The notes below the pieces were generated by a model. That model worked only from the letters and a program-made list of their open reading frames with translations, was not told the origin of the DNA and ran no database searches. A stretch of DNA of 64,000 nt, taken from NCBI GenBank assembly GCA_022036555.1, contig CM039129.1, positions 24,027,305 to 24,091,304 of the forward strand, in the 5' to 3' direction. Every line of letters begins with the position of its first letter. Position 1 is the stretch's first letter. Of this stretch, positions 53,047 through 61,310 are shown piece after piece. The position numbers and the translations under genes are program-made. Origin of the DNA: Microstegium vimineum (taxonomy: Eukaryota > Streptophyta > Magnoliopsida > Poales > Poaceae).

Positions 53047-53137
53047 TGAAGGATCGAGAACCGCAACCAGAGGGGGGTGAATGGGAGCCTCAAATTTCTC
53101 TCGAAATATTCGAGCCACTCTTCCCAAAAGACAAACC
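53047..53137 (-). repeat. Remnant of the Sirevirus 3' LTR
   Basis: TGAAGGATCGAGAACC through CACTCTTCCCAAAAGACAA matches the first 85-90 bases of the LTR at 18354. Similarity stops at 53137, the deletion junction with E2. Confidence 0.8.
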
Positions 53138-54414
53138 CAGTTGATGGGTTTTCACTGGCGGGTCATCGGCAGAACCTCCATCGGCTTCAGTTGCGCCAAC
53201 CACCGGCGGGTCATCGGCAGAGCCTCCATCGGTGAGTGTGCCTGATCAACCGATGAACGACGTCCCGGCTCAAGAGATAACTCCACCCACCACGATAGCG
53301 GAGGCATCGTCATCGGCACAGTCGGCCAGACTACCCGGCGAAGAAACAACCCAACCTTCCACAGCAGCAGCGACGTCGGCATCGGCACCGTCGACCCAAG
53401 TTCCCGATGACAGAGTGGAACTGCCATCACAAGAAACTACCACCACATCGGAGGCGACGCCGGCAACAACTATACCAGCACCAGCGGCGTCGGTCCTCCT
53501 TCTCCAACAAGGGTCCAGTCATCAGCATCCGCTGCCGATGTCCAGGATGAAGCTGGACCATCCAGTATGCCAGGCCCCAGGCAGGAGATCCGCTTCAAGA
53601 CGGTAAGTCAATTACCTTAAAGCTCATAGTATAATTTTACAATCGGCATATTTTAACTCCTCTGTTTTCAGGCTCAGGACTCTCCGGACAGCCTCTTCTC
53701 CTACAGCCTGAACCCTCAGGACGAAGATGAACACCAAGGCCGCATTCAAGCAGACAGTCTGTTCTCCTTTGCAGTCGACGTCCCCGACGATGAGGAAGAG
53801 GAAAGTTGTGTCCTAGCTTTATCGGCAGCAATCATGTCCAAACTCGAAGAACTGCTCTCCTTGCTGCTACAAGACATGTCTCAACTCATCCAGGACTCAT
53901 CGGCAGCAAGGATTGCATTCAAGGACATCCAAAGCCATCTCTCCGCCAACGCAGCAGAAGTCCTTCTCCAGGCAACCTTCCTCGACATCAAGCAGATCCA
54001 GTACCAGAAGCTGACCCGTCGCATTGCCGATAGGGCCACTCAAGCCAAGAGCGAGGAAGAGAAGCTCAAATTCAAACACATTGCCGATGAGAAGCACAAA
54101 GGCATCGGTCAAGCAGAAGTCTCCATCGGCAACCTTGATCAAGAAATCTCCCGACTGTTGGCAAAGAAGGAGGAGCTACTGGCGGAGTTACAGAAGGTTG
54201 AGGGGGATCTGAAGGCTGCCAACCAGTAGAAGACTCAACTGTCCAATTCCATCAGGGTCCTGCGGCAAGAAAGGGACCAGAATGCCCGACAAGCCATCCT
54301 ATGGAAGAAGAAAATCAAGCCGGTTGAGGGCTCTGCTGATGCTGACGCCAAGGAGATGGACGAGATAGAACAGATTCGCCTGTGTGCGATATCAGTCATT
54401 CACTCCTTGCTGTA
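53138..54414 (+). pseudogene. Antisense gene remnant of E2: Ser/Thr-rich exon and coiled coil
   Basis: The plus strand shows a low-complexity exon (T, S, A, P, E-rich), a likely intron 53602-53671 (GTAAGT to TTTTCAG), and a coiled-coil exon starting AQDSPDSLFSYSLNPQDEDE and including SKLEELLSLLLQDMSQLI and RRIADRATQAKSEEEKLKFK. The end is IEQIRLCAISVIHSLL, TAG 54412-54414. It is homologous to 8878-10073 of E1. Breaks: a frame change near 53500 and TAG at 54227-54229. A 48-base direct repeat (GGCGGGTCATCGGCAGA-type) lies at 53156-53233. The upstream PMD exon is gone. Confidence 0.72.
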
Positions 54415-54459
54415 GTTTATGTATCGGCAACAATGTAACTCTGATACTTAATTTTGGGC

Positions 54460-54475
54460 CTTGTAATATAATGTT
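54460..54475 (+). terminator. Conserved poly(A)-like signal of the E2 antisense gene
   Basis: CTTGTAATATAATGTT, identical to 10115-10130 in E1 and at the same distance (about 45 bases) after the stop. Confidence 0.4.
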
Positions 54476-55086
54476 TACATGTTTTTACCGATGTATTATA
54501 ATTTCTTTTCATCGGCATCCAAACGAGCACGCCATACGTTGACTCCTTCAAGAGTTTCTAGAATGTACGCTTTGTTGGGAGCAGATTGTCTCATCTGATA
54601 AGGACTTGATTAGGCAACTACTTCCAAACCTAGAATTCAATCCTGATCGGTAGAATCAATCTCCACACCAGAGTACTGTCGGCAAACTCGTTTGCCCAGT
54701 CATCGGCAATCATCACCGACACCATAACTTATCGAATCGGTTAAAATCCTGAGTAATCCCAACTCATTAACGGACCCTGGTATTTAGTCCGATTGTAACA
54801 ATAATTGGCAACGAGGCTTCATACTTCCATCGGATCAGAATTAGGACAATGCCGATAGGCCCACCAAAAAGTATGAGTAACTCCCAGGACGCATGCAACA
54901 CACACTTAGTTATCATGCGCAAGCGCAGCAGAATCATTCTTACAACCATCTCCCGGCAATTAACGAATCTATCGGCAGTGCGGCGTTCCATACACAAACC
55001 ATCGGTAGGTGCCCAAAGTATAATAATTGGAATCGCCAGTTTGCCGAGTGCAGCTCCCAAGCCAACATATCCAAGATTGACTCTAC
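54476..55086. other. E2 spacer between antisense gene and gag
   Basis: No supported gene. It lies where E1 has the solo LTR and protease. Scattered CATCGGCA/TGCCGATG motifs are present. Confidence 0.45.
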
Positions 55087-56760
55087 TTAGACCATCAGCA
55101 ATATATTGCCATCTGCCGATGGATCTCCATCCTTGCGCTTTGGCCTCCACTGCCTTTCCCTTGAAGGAACTTCAGCGTCACATAAGTTATTACGGCGCTC
55201 GCGCTGAATTCTTCTCTTCTTGGTTTTGGTCAGACCCTTAGAGCACCACTGAGGGAGTTTGGTTTTCCAGACAAGCTGGCACTGCTTTTCATTACTTACA
55301 TCGGCATTTCTTCCGATGTTTGAATTTCTGGAGAGCACTTCCCCATCGGGTGTTCTTGTCTTGGTCTGCTCCTTGTTCTCCTCTTGACCGACCTGCCTGC
55401 TAAGCCTGCTATGGGCACTAAGCTTGCCCCCCAGCCGGTCATATACCGACCTCTTCTCTCTGAGTGGCTTGGCGTACCTGGATGCCCGATCATCAAAACA
55501 AGGTTTCTTAACTGACCAATCGGCAGTGTGATACCCGTTGCATTCAGGACAGTTATCGGCAGTGGGTAGCTTAATGCCTTCTTCCCAACAGTGGACGAAG
55601 AAGGGACACCTCCAATGGTTCCTCTGCCGAAGCCATTCCTGTTCCTTCTCTTTCTGCCGATGTTGCTCCTTCTGCGATTGCTGATACTTCGGCCTCGGCT
55701 GTTTGTGAGTGATTACGACGCCAGGAGCTCTATTGGCACTGCTACCTTCATCGGCAACTCTCTTGCCTCTCCTATCATCGGCAAACTTTCCTATATCACG
55801 TTTAGCCACTCGATGATCAGGATCTACCGATGCGCTCTTTCTAGCAGCTTCCGATGTCAGCACCTTAATCTTTCCACTGGTTTCCACCATATAATTTGGA
55901 AACGGGCACTGATCAAGTTCCATCGGCTTCTGGATTTCAGAACTTTCAAATTTGATTCGTCCAGAATCAATCTTTGACTGCAACTGCTGTCTAAACATTT
56001 TGCAGTCATTGGTACTATGAGAAGTTGCATTGTGCCACTTACAGTACCAGGTCTTCTTGAGTTCTTCGGCCAATGGAATTACTTGATTAAGGGCTAGCTT
56101 AATTCGCCCCTCCTGAAGTAATAAGTCAAATATCCCATCGGCCTTCGCGACATCGAAGGTGAACTTTCCAGCTCTATTCTGGCCGAGCGCACAAGGTACC
56201 GGCTCCTCATCTTTCACCCATTCAACAGTGCCGATGTTCATCTCGTCATCTGATTCAGAGCTCCCTTGTCCAACGAAGAGCAGCTTTGCGCCCCAAACCT
56301 CCCTGGGCTCGAATGATTTAACATCCTGATCGGCGTCTGTGACATCGAAGGTGAATTTCTCCAGTTCAGCAATGTCGAGGCTTGGCTCTTCATCCAGCCC
56401 TGAATGTTCTATCCTCTTGGTCGAAAACACCTTTGTGTCTGGATCTTGCGGATGCACAGACTTGCCCACTTCATATCGTAACGAACAGGCCGGGGCAATC
56501 GACATATCTGCAGTATCAATCTGTTGAATATTATGCATCGGCTGATTAACCGATGGGCAATTCTGAAAGCCTACTGGTTGAGTAGGTTGATGTACTTCAG
56601 GCTCCGATGTCAAAGTACTCGAAGTGTTTGGAGCATGCACAGTACCAGTCATTAGAACACCATGCATCGGCTGCGTTGCCGATGGACCATCTTGCATAGT
56701 TACTGGTTTGTGTTGTGGCATTACATTCATCGGTTGTTGTGCCGATGTCTCATTGTACAC
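55087..56760 (-). CDS. gag: E2 gag C-terminal region with zinc-like clusters, capsid core deleted
   Basis: A clean 557-residue frame. It begins in the Q/P-rich segment (QQPMNVMPQHKPV and so on). Where E1 has its capsid domain, E2 jumps directly to SFEPREVWGAKLLFVG, so about 150 residues are missing in frame. It then carries CKWHNATSHSTNDC and CPFFVHCWEEGIKL with DNCPECNGYH, the same two Cys/His clusters as E1, and a charged C-terminus ending near PKRKDGDPSADGN. It cannot assemble a normal shell by itself. It is in frame with 56770-57567 apart from one stop (56770-56772). Confidence 0.8.
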   Translation of the reverse strand: MYNETSAQQPMNVMPQHKPVTMQDGPSATQPMHGVLMTGTVHAPNTSSTLTSEPEVHQPTQPVGFQNCPSVNQPMHNIQQIDTADMSIAPACSLRYEVGKSVHPQDPDTKVFSTKRIEHSGLDEEPSLDIAELEKFTFDVTDADQDVKSFEPREVWGAKLLFVGQGSSESDDEMNIGTVEWVKDEEPVPCALGQNRAGKFTFDVAKADGIFDLLLQEGRIKLALNQVIPLAEELKKTWYCKWHNATSHSTNDCKMFRQQLQSKIDSGRIKFESSEIQKPMELDQCPFPNYMVETSGKIKVLTSEAARKSASVDPDHRVAKRDIGKFADDRRGKRVADEGSSANRAPGVVITHKQPRPKYQQSQKEQHRQKEKEQEWLRQRNHWRCPFFVHCWEEGIKLPTADNCPECNGYHTADWSVKKPCFDDRASRYAKPLREKRSVYDRLGGKLSAHSRLSRQVGQEENKEQTKTRTPDGEVLSRNSNIGRNADVSNEKQCQLVWKTKLPQWCSKGLTKTKKRRIQRERRNNLCDAEVPSRERQWRPKRKDGDPSADGNILLMV

Positions 56761-56769
56761 TTGCGAGTA

Positions 56770-57567
56770 TTACGGTGTAGTACTTATCGGTTGATGTACC
56801 GACGTTTCATTCTGAAGACTCGCTGGATGACGCTGCGGAGCTCTTGCCACTTGGCGCGTAGGCTGCACATATTGTTGCTGAATCAGTAATTGGTCGATCC
56901 AACCTGCATTAAGTGTCATTGGCGCATGACTTACCGATGGCTGATAACTAGCTGACTCTTGCAGCCCCTGTACACTCGAATGATATCCTCGACTTGCGGG
57001 TACCATAGGCTGAGCAGCTATTGCCGATATAGACTGATTGACACTCGGCATGCTTTGTTGCATCGGGCAAACATTTGCCGATGGCTGATAGCCAACTGAT
57101 CCTTGCAACCCTTGCACTCTTGGATGATAGTTTTGATTTGTAGGTATTATGGGTTGAGCAGCCATGGCCGATGCAGGCTGATTGACACTCGATATGCCTT
57201 GTTGCATCGGCCAAGAATTCGCCGATATAGGTTGATTAACTATTGGCACGTCTTGTTGCATCGGCCAAGCATTTGCCGATAGCTGATAACCGGCTGATGC
57301 TTGTTCTCGTTGTACCCTTGGATGATCGCTTGGACTCACGGGTACCACAACTTGAGCAGTCATTGCCGATACAGATTGATTGACCATCGGCGTACCTTGT
57401 TGCATGGGCCAAGAAGTTGCCGATGGCTGATAGCCAACTGATGCCTGTTGTCCTTGTGGCGCCGGATAATTAACAGCATAGCTACCTTGATTAGCAAGTG
57501 TTTCAGTTTGAAGAACCATAGCCGCCATGGGTTGACTTGCAACTGCTGTGCCTTGTTGTATCGGCAA
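56770..57567 (-). CDS. gag: E2 gag repetitive Gln/Met/Pro-rich segment
   Basis: A 265-residue frame built of about four imperfect repeats of 55-65 residues, each of the type GYQPSAxSWPMQQG followed by VNQxxSAMxAQ and then a VPxSxxYHxxVQG stretch. The DNA shows the same tandem units (56930-57590), each bounded by CATCGGC…TTGCCGATGGCTGAT. E1 has a shorter, non-amplified version at the same place. No catalytic domain. The M at 57567 is the first in frame, not necessarily the start. Confidence 0.68.
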   Translation of the reverse strand: MPIQQGTAVASQPMAAMVLQTETLANQGSYAVNYPAPQGQQASVGYQPSATSWPMQQGTPMVNQSVSAMTAQVVVPVSPSDHPRVQREQASAGYQLSANAWPMQQDVPIVNQPISANSWPMQQGISSVNQPASAMAAQPIIPTNQNYHPRVQGLQGSVGYQPSANVCPMQQSMPSVNQSISAIAAQPMVPASRGYHSSVQGLQESASYQPSVSHAPMTLNAGWIDQLLIQQQYVQPTRQVARAPQRHPASLQNETSVHQPISTTP

Positions 57568-57590
57568 GTGACTTGCCGATGGTTGGGCGT
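56930..57590 (-). repeat. Tandem repeats of about 170-200 bases in E2 gag
   Basis: Units contain TTGTTGCATCGGCCAAG, then TTTGCCGATnGCTGATA, repeated at about 57060, 57200, 57255, 57400 and 57560. They encode the repeated Q/M/P-rich peptide. Confidence 0.65.
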
Positions 57591-57773
57591 ACGGCCCTCT
57601 GGGTATTGCCGTTTGCAGATTCCTTGTTGGCGACTACACCGTTGGAGAAGATGTAGCATAATGCATCACTGGAAACATCGGCTGTACAGATGTTGCCAAT
57701 GCCATGGGAGCCTTCCACCCTACATGGTTATTTTGGACCAATCTGGAATCAGCAGATAGACTTGGAGACATAC

Positions 57774-58307
57774 CTATCCCCAGCAGTTGGCAGAAGTTGG
57801 CTGACTCTTGATTACAGGTCCAGACACTGTTGAAGCCACCAGATTTGCGATCATCTGAGTAATGCTCGTTGGGCTCAATCTTGGTGGCGCGATCTCATCG
57901 GCAGATCGGCTCGTAACTGGTGTGGACACCCTTGGAACCGCCGATGGAGTCGCAACAGATGCCGATCCGAGTTGACGATACTCTGGACCAACATAATATG
58001 GTGCCTGTCCCTTGAAAGCTTGCTTGACAGCATTGCACACGGTATCGGACAGCACATTGGATTGGCTAATTAATACATTATTTAATGCATAATTAACCGT
58101 ATCTTGTACTTTACCAGGATCGGCGTAGAAAATAGTCTGCCGTGGCGACGGCGGATCTTGCCTCTGTACTGCTTCGCCGATCCTGTTTAGGCTGAATGAT
58201 CTAAGATATGAGCGCTTGTATTCCTCCATTGCCTGCTCCAGAGCCTGTTTCTGATGACCTGTCAGATCTGCTGTGGAGACTTCAATGACACTCCTTGGAT
58301 TAGTCAT
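57774..58307 (-). CDS. gag: E2 gag N-terminal segment
   Basis: The likely start is ATG 58307 (MTNPRSVIEVSTADL), 23 bases inside the PBS. The frame reads further upstream into the PBS, which is not coding. It is homologous to E1 14796-15401: KQALEQAMEEYKRSYLRSFS, then YYVGPEYRQLGSASVATPS, a proline/serine-rich end. A frameshift near 57774 separates it from the repetitive segment. Confidence 0.75.
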   Translation of the reverse strand: MTNPRSVIEVSTADLTGHQKQALEQAMEEYKRSYLRSFSLNRIGEAVQRQDPPSPRQTIFYADPGKVQDTVNYALNNVLISQSNVLSDTVCNAVKQAFKGQAPYYVGPEYRQLGSASVATPSAVPRVSTPVTSRSADEIAPPRLSPTSITQMIANLVASTVSGPVIKSQPTSANCWG

Positions 58308-58329
58308 GATAAATATATTTATATAATCG

Positions 58330-58351
58330 GGTCCCACTGGGCGTGCCAAAA
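58330..58351 (-). other. Primer binding site of E2
   Basis: The minus strand reads TTTTGGCACGCCCAGTGGGA after CCTC, matching E1's site (15415-15436) but for two bases. Confidence 0.7.
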
Positions 58352-58355
58352 GAGG

Positions 58356-59547
58356 TGTTGACACAAAAATGCGTCAAATCTATGAACACCTCGGGCTATT
58401 ACCCAAAGCTCGGTATTCCGGAGGCATGCCAGTCGATTTGACCAATCAATCGACAAGGATGATAACTAGAACAAACTGAACGAGACGACAGCGATGCGCC
58501 TGGACGTCAAGGCTCAGATTGATCAAGGATAACAAGAGCAGAGCTGAACGAGGCAAACAGCGATGCGCCCAGATTGCCAAAGCTCAGAGGTACTCCCATG
58601 CGGAACTAGCAAGGATTTGACGGAGATCAGGATGATGCAGCCCGTCCAAACCTTGAAGAACTCGTTGAAAACTATAGCTAATGCAGTAAAAGGGTAAATT
58701 GCGATAAAAAGTAGAATAAGATAAAATTGGTTTGTTTTGAATTGGATTGCGTTTTTTATTCCATAGCCCTCGGGCACATATTTATACTCCCGCATGGAGA
58801 GTTGTACAAAGACACGACACATATCCTTCCTAAAACAAACTCCTACTTTAAAGGAAACTGACTCGTGCAGGAGCTGGATAACAATATTTATTTCCTAAAC
58901 AAACACACCTATTTTAAAGGAAAATAAACGACTCACGCAAGAGCCGGACTCAAACTACCATAATAACAATACTGGTAAAGCACCAGTTTCCTTATACTTA
59001 TCCTCGATGGAAGCTTTCCATCGGCAGATCCCTGCGGCCACCTGTAGTCCACTGCTGCCACCAAGTGCTAAGTCACACCCATCGGCAATACTTTCCCGAT
59101 TGGCAATTGGCAACATCCCCCGATTAGCGACCTTATGCTGGTAACCGTCTTCACCGATCATTCCTAATCGGCAACTACCCTTCATCGGCAATCAGCAATG
59201 ACTCTTTCATCGGCAATTGGTAATGACCCCTCATCGGCAATCGGCAAGGACTCTTCATCGGCAATCAGCAAGTACTCTTCATCGGCAATCGGCAATAGCA
59301 GCTCATCGGCAATCGGCAATGACTCTTCATCGGCCATCGGCAATGACTCTTCATTAGCAATCAGCTTCAGCAAGACTTGACCAATTAACCTTTGTCGGCA
59401 AAGATCATCCAGCCTCCATCGGCAACACACTTGGTATTCCCGCAGCACTCTCCCATCGGCAATATCGACTCCCGATGCTGATGGAGAACATCCGCTGACC
59501 AGTCAAGCCTCAGCCCATTTGACACGTGTCGAAAAACGGTGTCAACA
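58356..59547 (-). repeat. 5' LTR of E2 (element orientation)
   Basis: It starts TGTTGACACAAAAATGCG and ends CGGTGTCAACA. It is very similar to the solo LTR 10180-11278. It carries a minus-strand TATA box at 58779-58786 and the 24-base array at 59181-59372. Confidence 0.9.
59181..59372 (+). repeat. 24-base tandem repeat array in the E2 LTR
   Basis: About eight units of TCATCGGCAATCGGCAATGA plus CTCT follow each other with the exact period 24 in most places. They lie in the U3 (upstream) part of the LTR on the element's strand, so they could act as promoter repeats. The solo LTR at 10180 has a looser version. Confidence 0.8.
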
Positions 59548-60890
59548 CAATCGCGATTTCGCTCAAAGTTTTCTAACTCTTCATGCATGGCATTAACCCA
59601 ATCCGGATCCATCAAAGCGTGTCCAACATCTCGGGGCTCAAAAGACGCGACAAAAACCGATTGAGCAAAGTAAGAGAGATAGGACCTAAACCGCGTGACT
59701 CATTGGTCGATGTTGCCGATGATGTTGTCCGATGGGTGCTGCCGCTGGATGTGGCGGGGAGCCTGCCTCGACGAAGTGGCCTCCCCCTCGACAGCAGCTG
59801 GAGCTCCCTCAGGTGCAGTGTGCACCGTGTGAGGAAGCTGCTCGAACGGCCCCCACGTAGAGGAAGTAGTCGGGTCGGGACCGTGAGCCGAAGTGGACGT
59901 CGTAGGGTCGACGGGGGCAGCCGGTGGAGTCGGCTCGAGATCACCCCAATCGGCATCGTCCTGCTCCTCCTCCACAAAGATGCTAGTGTTCACCTCATCA
60001 TCACCTGCAAGATCAAAAGCAGTGGAAACACAGGGCATAGTCTCATCAAAGGTAATCTCACAAGTCTCCATCACTCGGTTAGTCTCAAGGTTAAGTGCAC
60101 GATAAGCACGAGAGTGAGAAGAATAACCAAGAAAGATACCATCAGAAGACCTTGATTCAAATTTTTCCATCTTACCGCCCTTTTTGAGGATGAAGCACCT
60201 GCACCCAAACACCCGTAGGTGACTTACCTTGGGTGGTCTCCCAAATCGCAGCTCATAAGAGGTCTTCTTCTTGAAAGCTCGGAGAAAAATGCGATTGGAA
60301 ACATAGCAAGCAGAACTGATCGCTTCGGCCCAATACCGCCTTGGAGTCCTATGCTCATCGAGCATCGTCCTGGCCATCTCAACAAGGGTCCGATTCTTGC
60401 GCTCAACAACACCATTCTGCTGAGGAGTGTGAGGTGAGGAAAACTGGTGATCGAGACCCAAAGAAGAACAAAGAGTTGCAAAGTGAGCATTCTTATTTTC
60501 TGTGCCATTATCACTGCGGATTGCTCTCATGACATTCTTAGGTAGCTCATTTTGCAATCTCAAAATCAGATCTCGAACAAGTGGAAAAGCCTCATCCTTA
60601 CTCTCCAAAAAGAACATCCATGAGTATCTCGAGTAGTCATCAATGGCTACAACCACATACCACTTCCCTCCTTCCGACCTGACCCGATCTGGACTAACTG
60701 TGTCCATGTGTAAGAGCTCACCGGGTCGAGCGGTCATGACCTCAGTCACAGGAGGATGGGAAGTAACAACCATCTTGCCATGCCTGCAAGGATGGCAAAC
60801 CAAATCCTTCTCGAACTTTAGCTTTGGCAATCCTTGGATAAGGTCCATTGAGCTAAGCCTTGCAAGCAAGTCAAAACTCAAATGTCCCAA
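59548..60890 (-). CDS. pol: Copia integrase and linker, third Sirevirus copy
   Basis: A 396-residue open frame (60890-59700) starts MGHLSFDLLARL. The catalytic triad is visible: LLHMDTVSPD, IRSDNGTENKN, and HTPQQNGVVERKNRT with CAG where both composite arms have TAG. The C-terminal part is FGCRCFILKKGGKMEKFESR, then AYRALNLETNRVMETCEI and an acidic Thr/Pro linker ending NIIGNIDQ. After a TGA (59700-59702) the frame continues SYLSYFAQSVF and MDPDWVNAMHEELENFERN to the E2 insertion. Upstream, two adjacent stops (60897-60902) cut it from the protease. Confidence 0.9.
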
Positions 60891-60902
60891 TCTCCTATGT
60901 CA

Positions 60903-61310
60903 CTACCAAAGCTCGGAAGAAGAACCGGCAAGAAGACATCGAGAGGGTCCGGAAGAGATAGTAAAATCCGCACGAAAAACCTTCCCAAAGGGTAAAATCC
61001 GGCAAACAAGCTCACCACGAGAGTCCAAAATCCGAGAGAGATTAGGATTGAAACTCACTTCAAAACCGTCATCAAGGAGTTGCGAAACCGAAAGAAGGTT
61101 AAAATGCAAATTCGCAACCAAAGCAACATCCTTGAGGACAAAAGAAGAGTTAACTCGGATCGACCCTTGGGAGACAACCTCACCTTTACTCTTGTCCCCG
61201 AATGTGATATACTCGGTGTGGTGCACGGGGTCGAGGCTGGAGAACCACTTGGCACTTCCGGTCATATGGCGTGAGCATCCGGAATCCACAAGCCAAGTCT
61301 CCTCCAGTCC
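60903..61310 (-). CDS. pol: Copia aspartic protease, third Sirevirus copy
   Basis: A 128-residue frame starting MDSGCSRHMTGSAKWFSS (DSG active site intact), then YITFGDKSKGEVVSQGS and VLKDVALVANLHFNLLSVSQLL. It stands where copia proteases lie between gag and integrase. The upstream gag-protease join is broken by stops near 61265 and 61325. Confidence 0.82.
   Translation of the reverse strand, partial: GLEETWLVDSGCSRHMTGSAKWFSSLDPVHHTEYITFGDKSKGEVVSQGSIRVNSSFVLKDVALVANLHFNLLSVSQLLDDGFEVSFNPNLSRILDSRGELVCRILPFGKVFRADFTISSGPSRCLLAGSSSELW

Larger units (their letters stand above)
53138..59547 (-). mobile_element. E2: truncated non-autonomous LTR element related to E1
   Basis: On the minus strand: LTR (58356-59547), PBS, gag, gag C-terminus, spacer, and an antisense gene remnant cut at 53137. 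The protease and the gag capsid core present in E1 are missing. The other LTR and the mobile domain exon are lost in the deletion. CAATC after the LTR (59548-59552) is the likely target site in the Sirevirus integrase-RT linker. Confidence 0.82.

Noticed and set aside
59182..59448. Minus-strand peptide with repeated LPIADEES units
   Set aside because: It is the translation of the 24-base DNA array (period divisible by three), without start context or neighbours. The array, not the peptide, is the feature.
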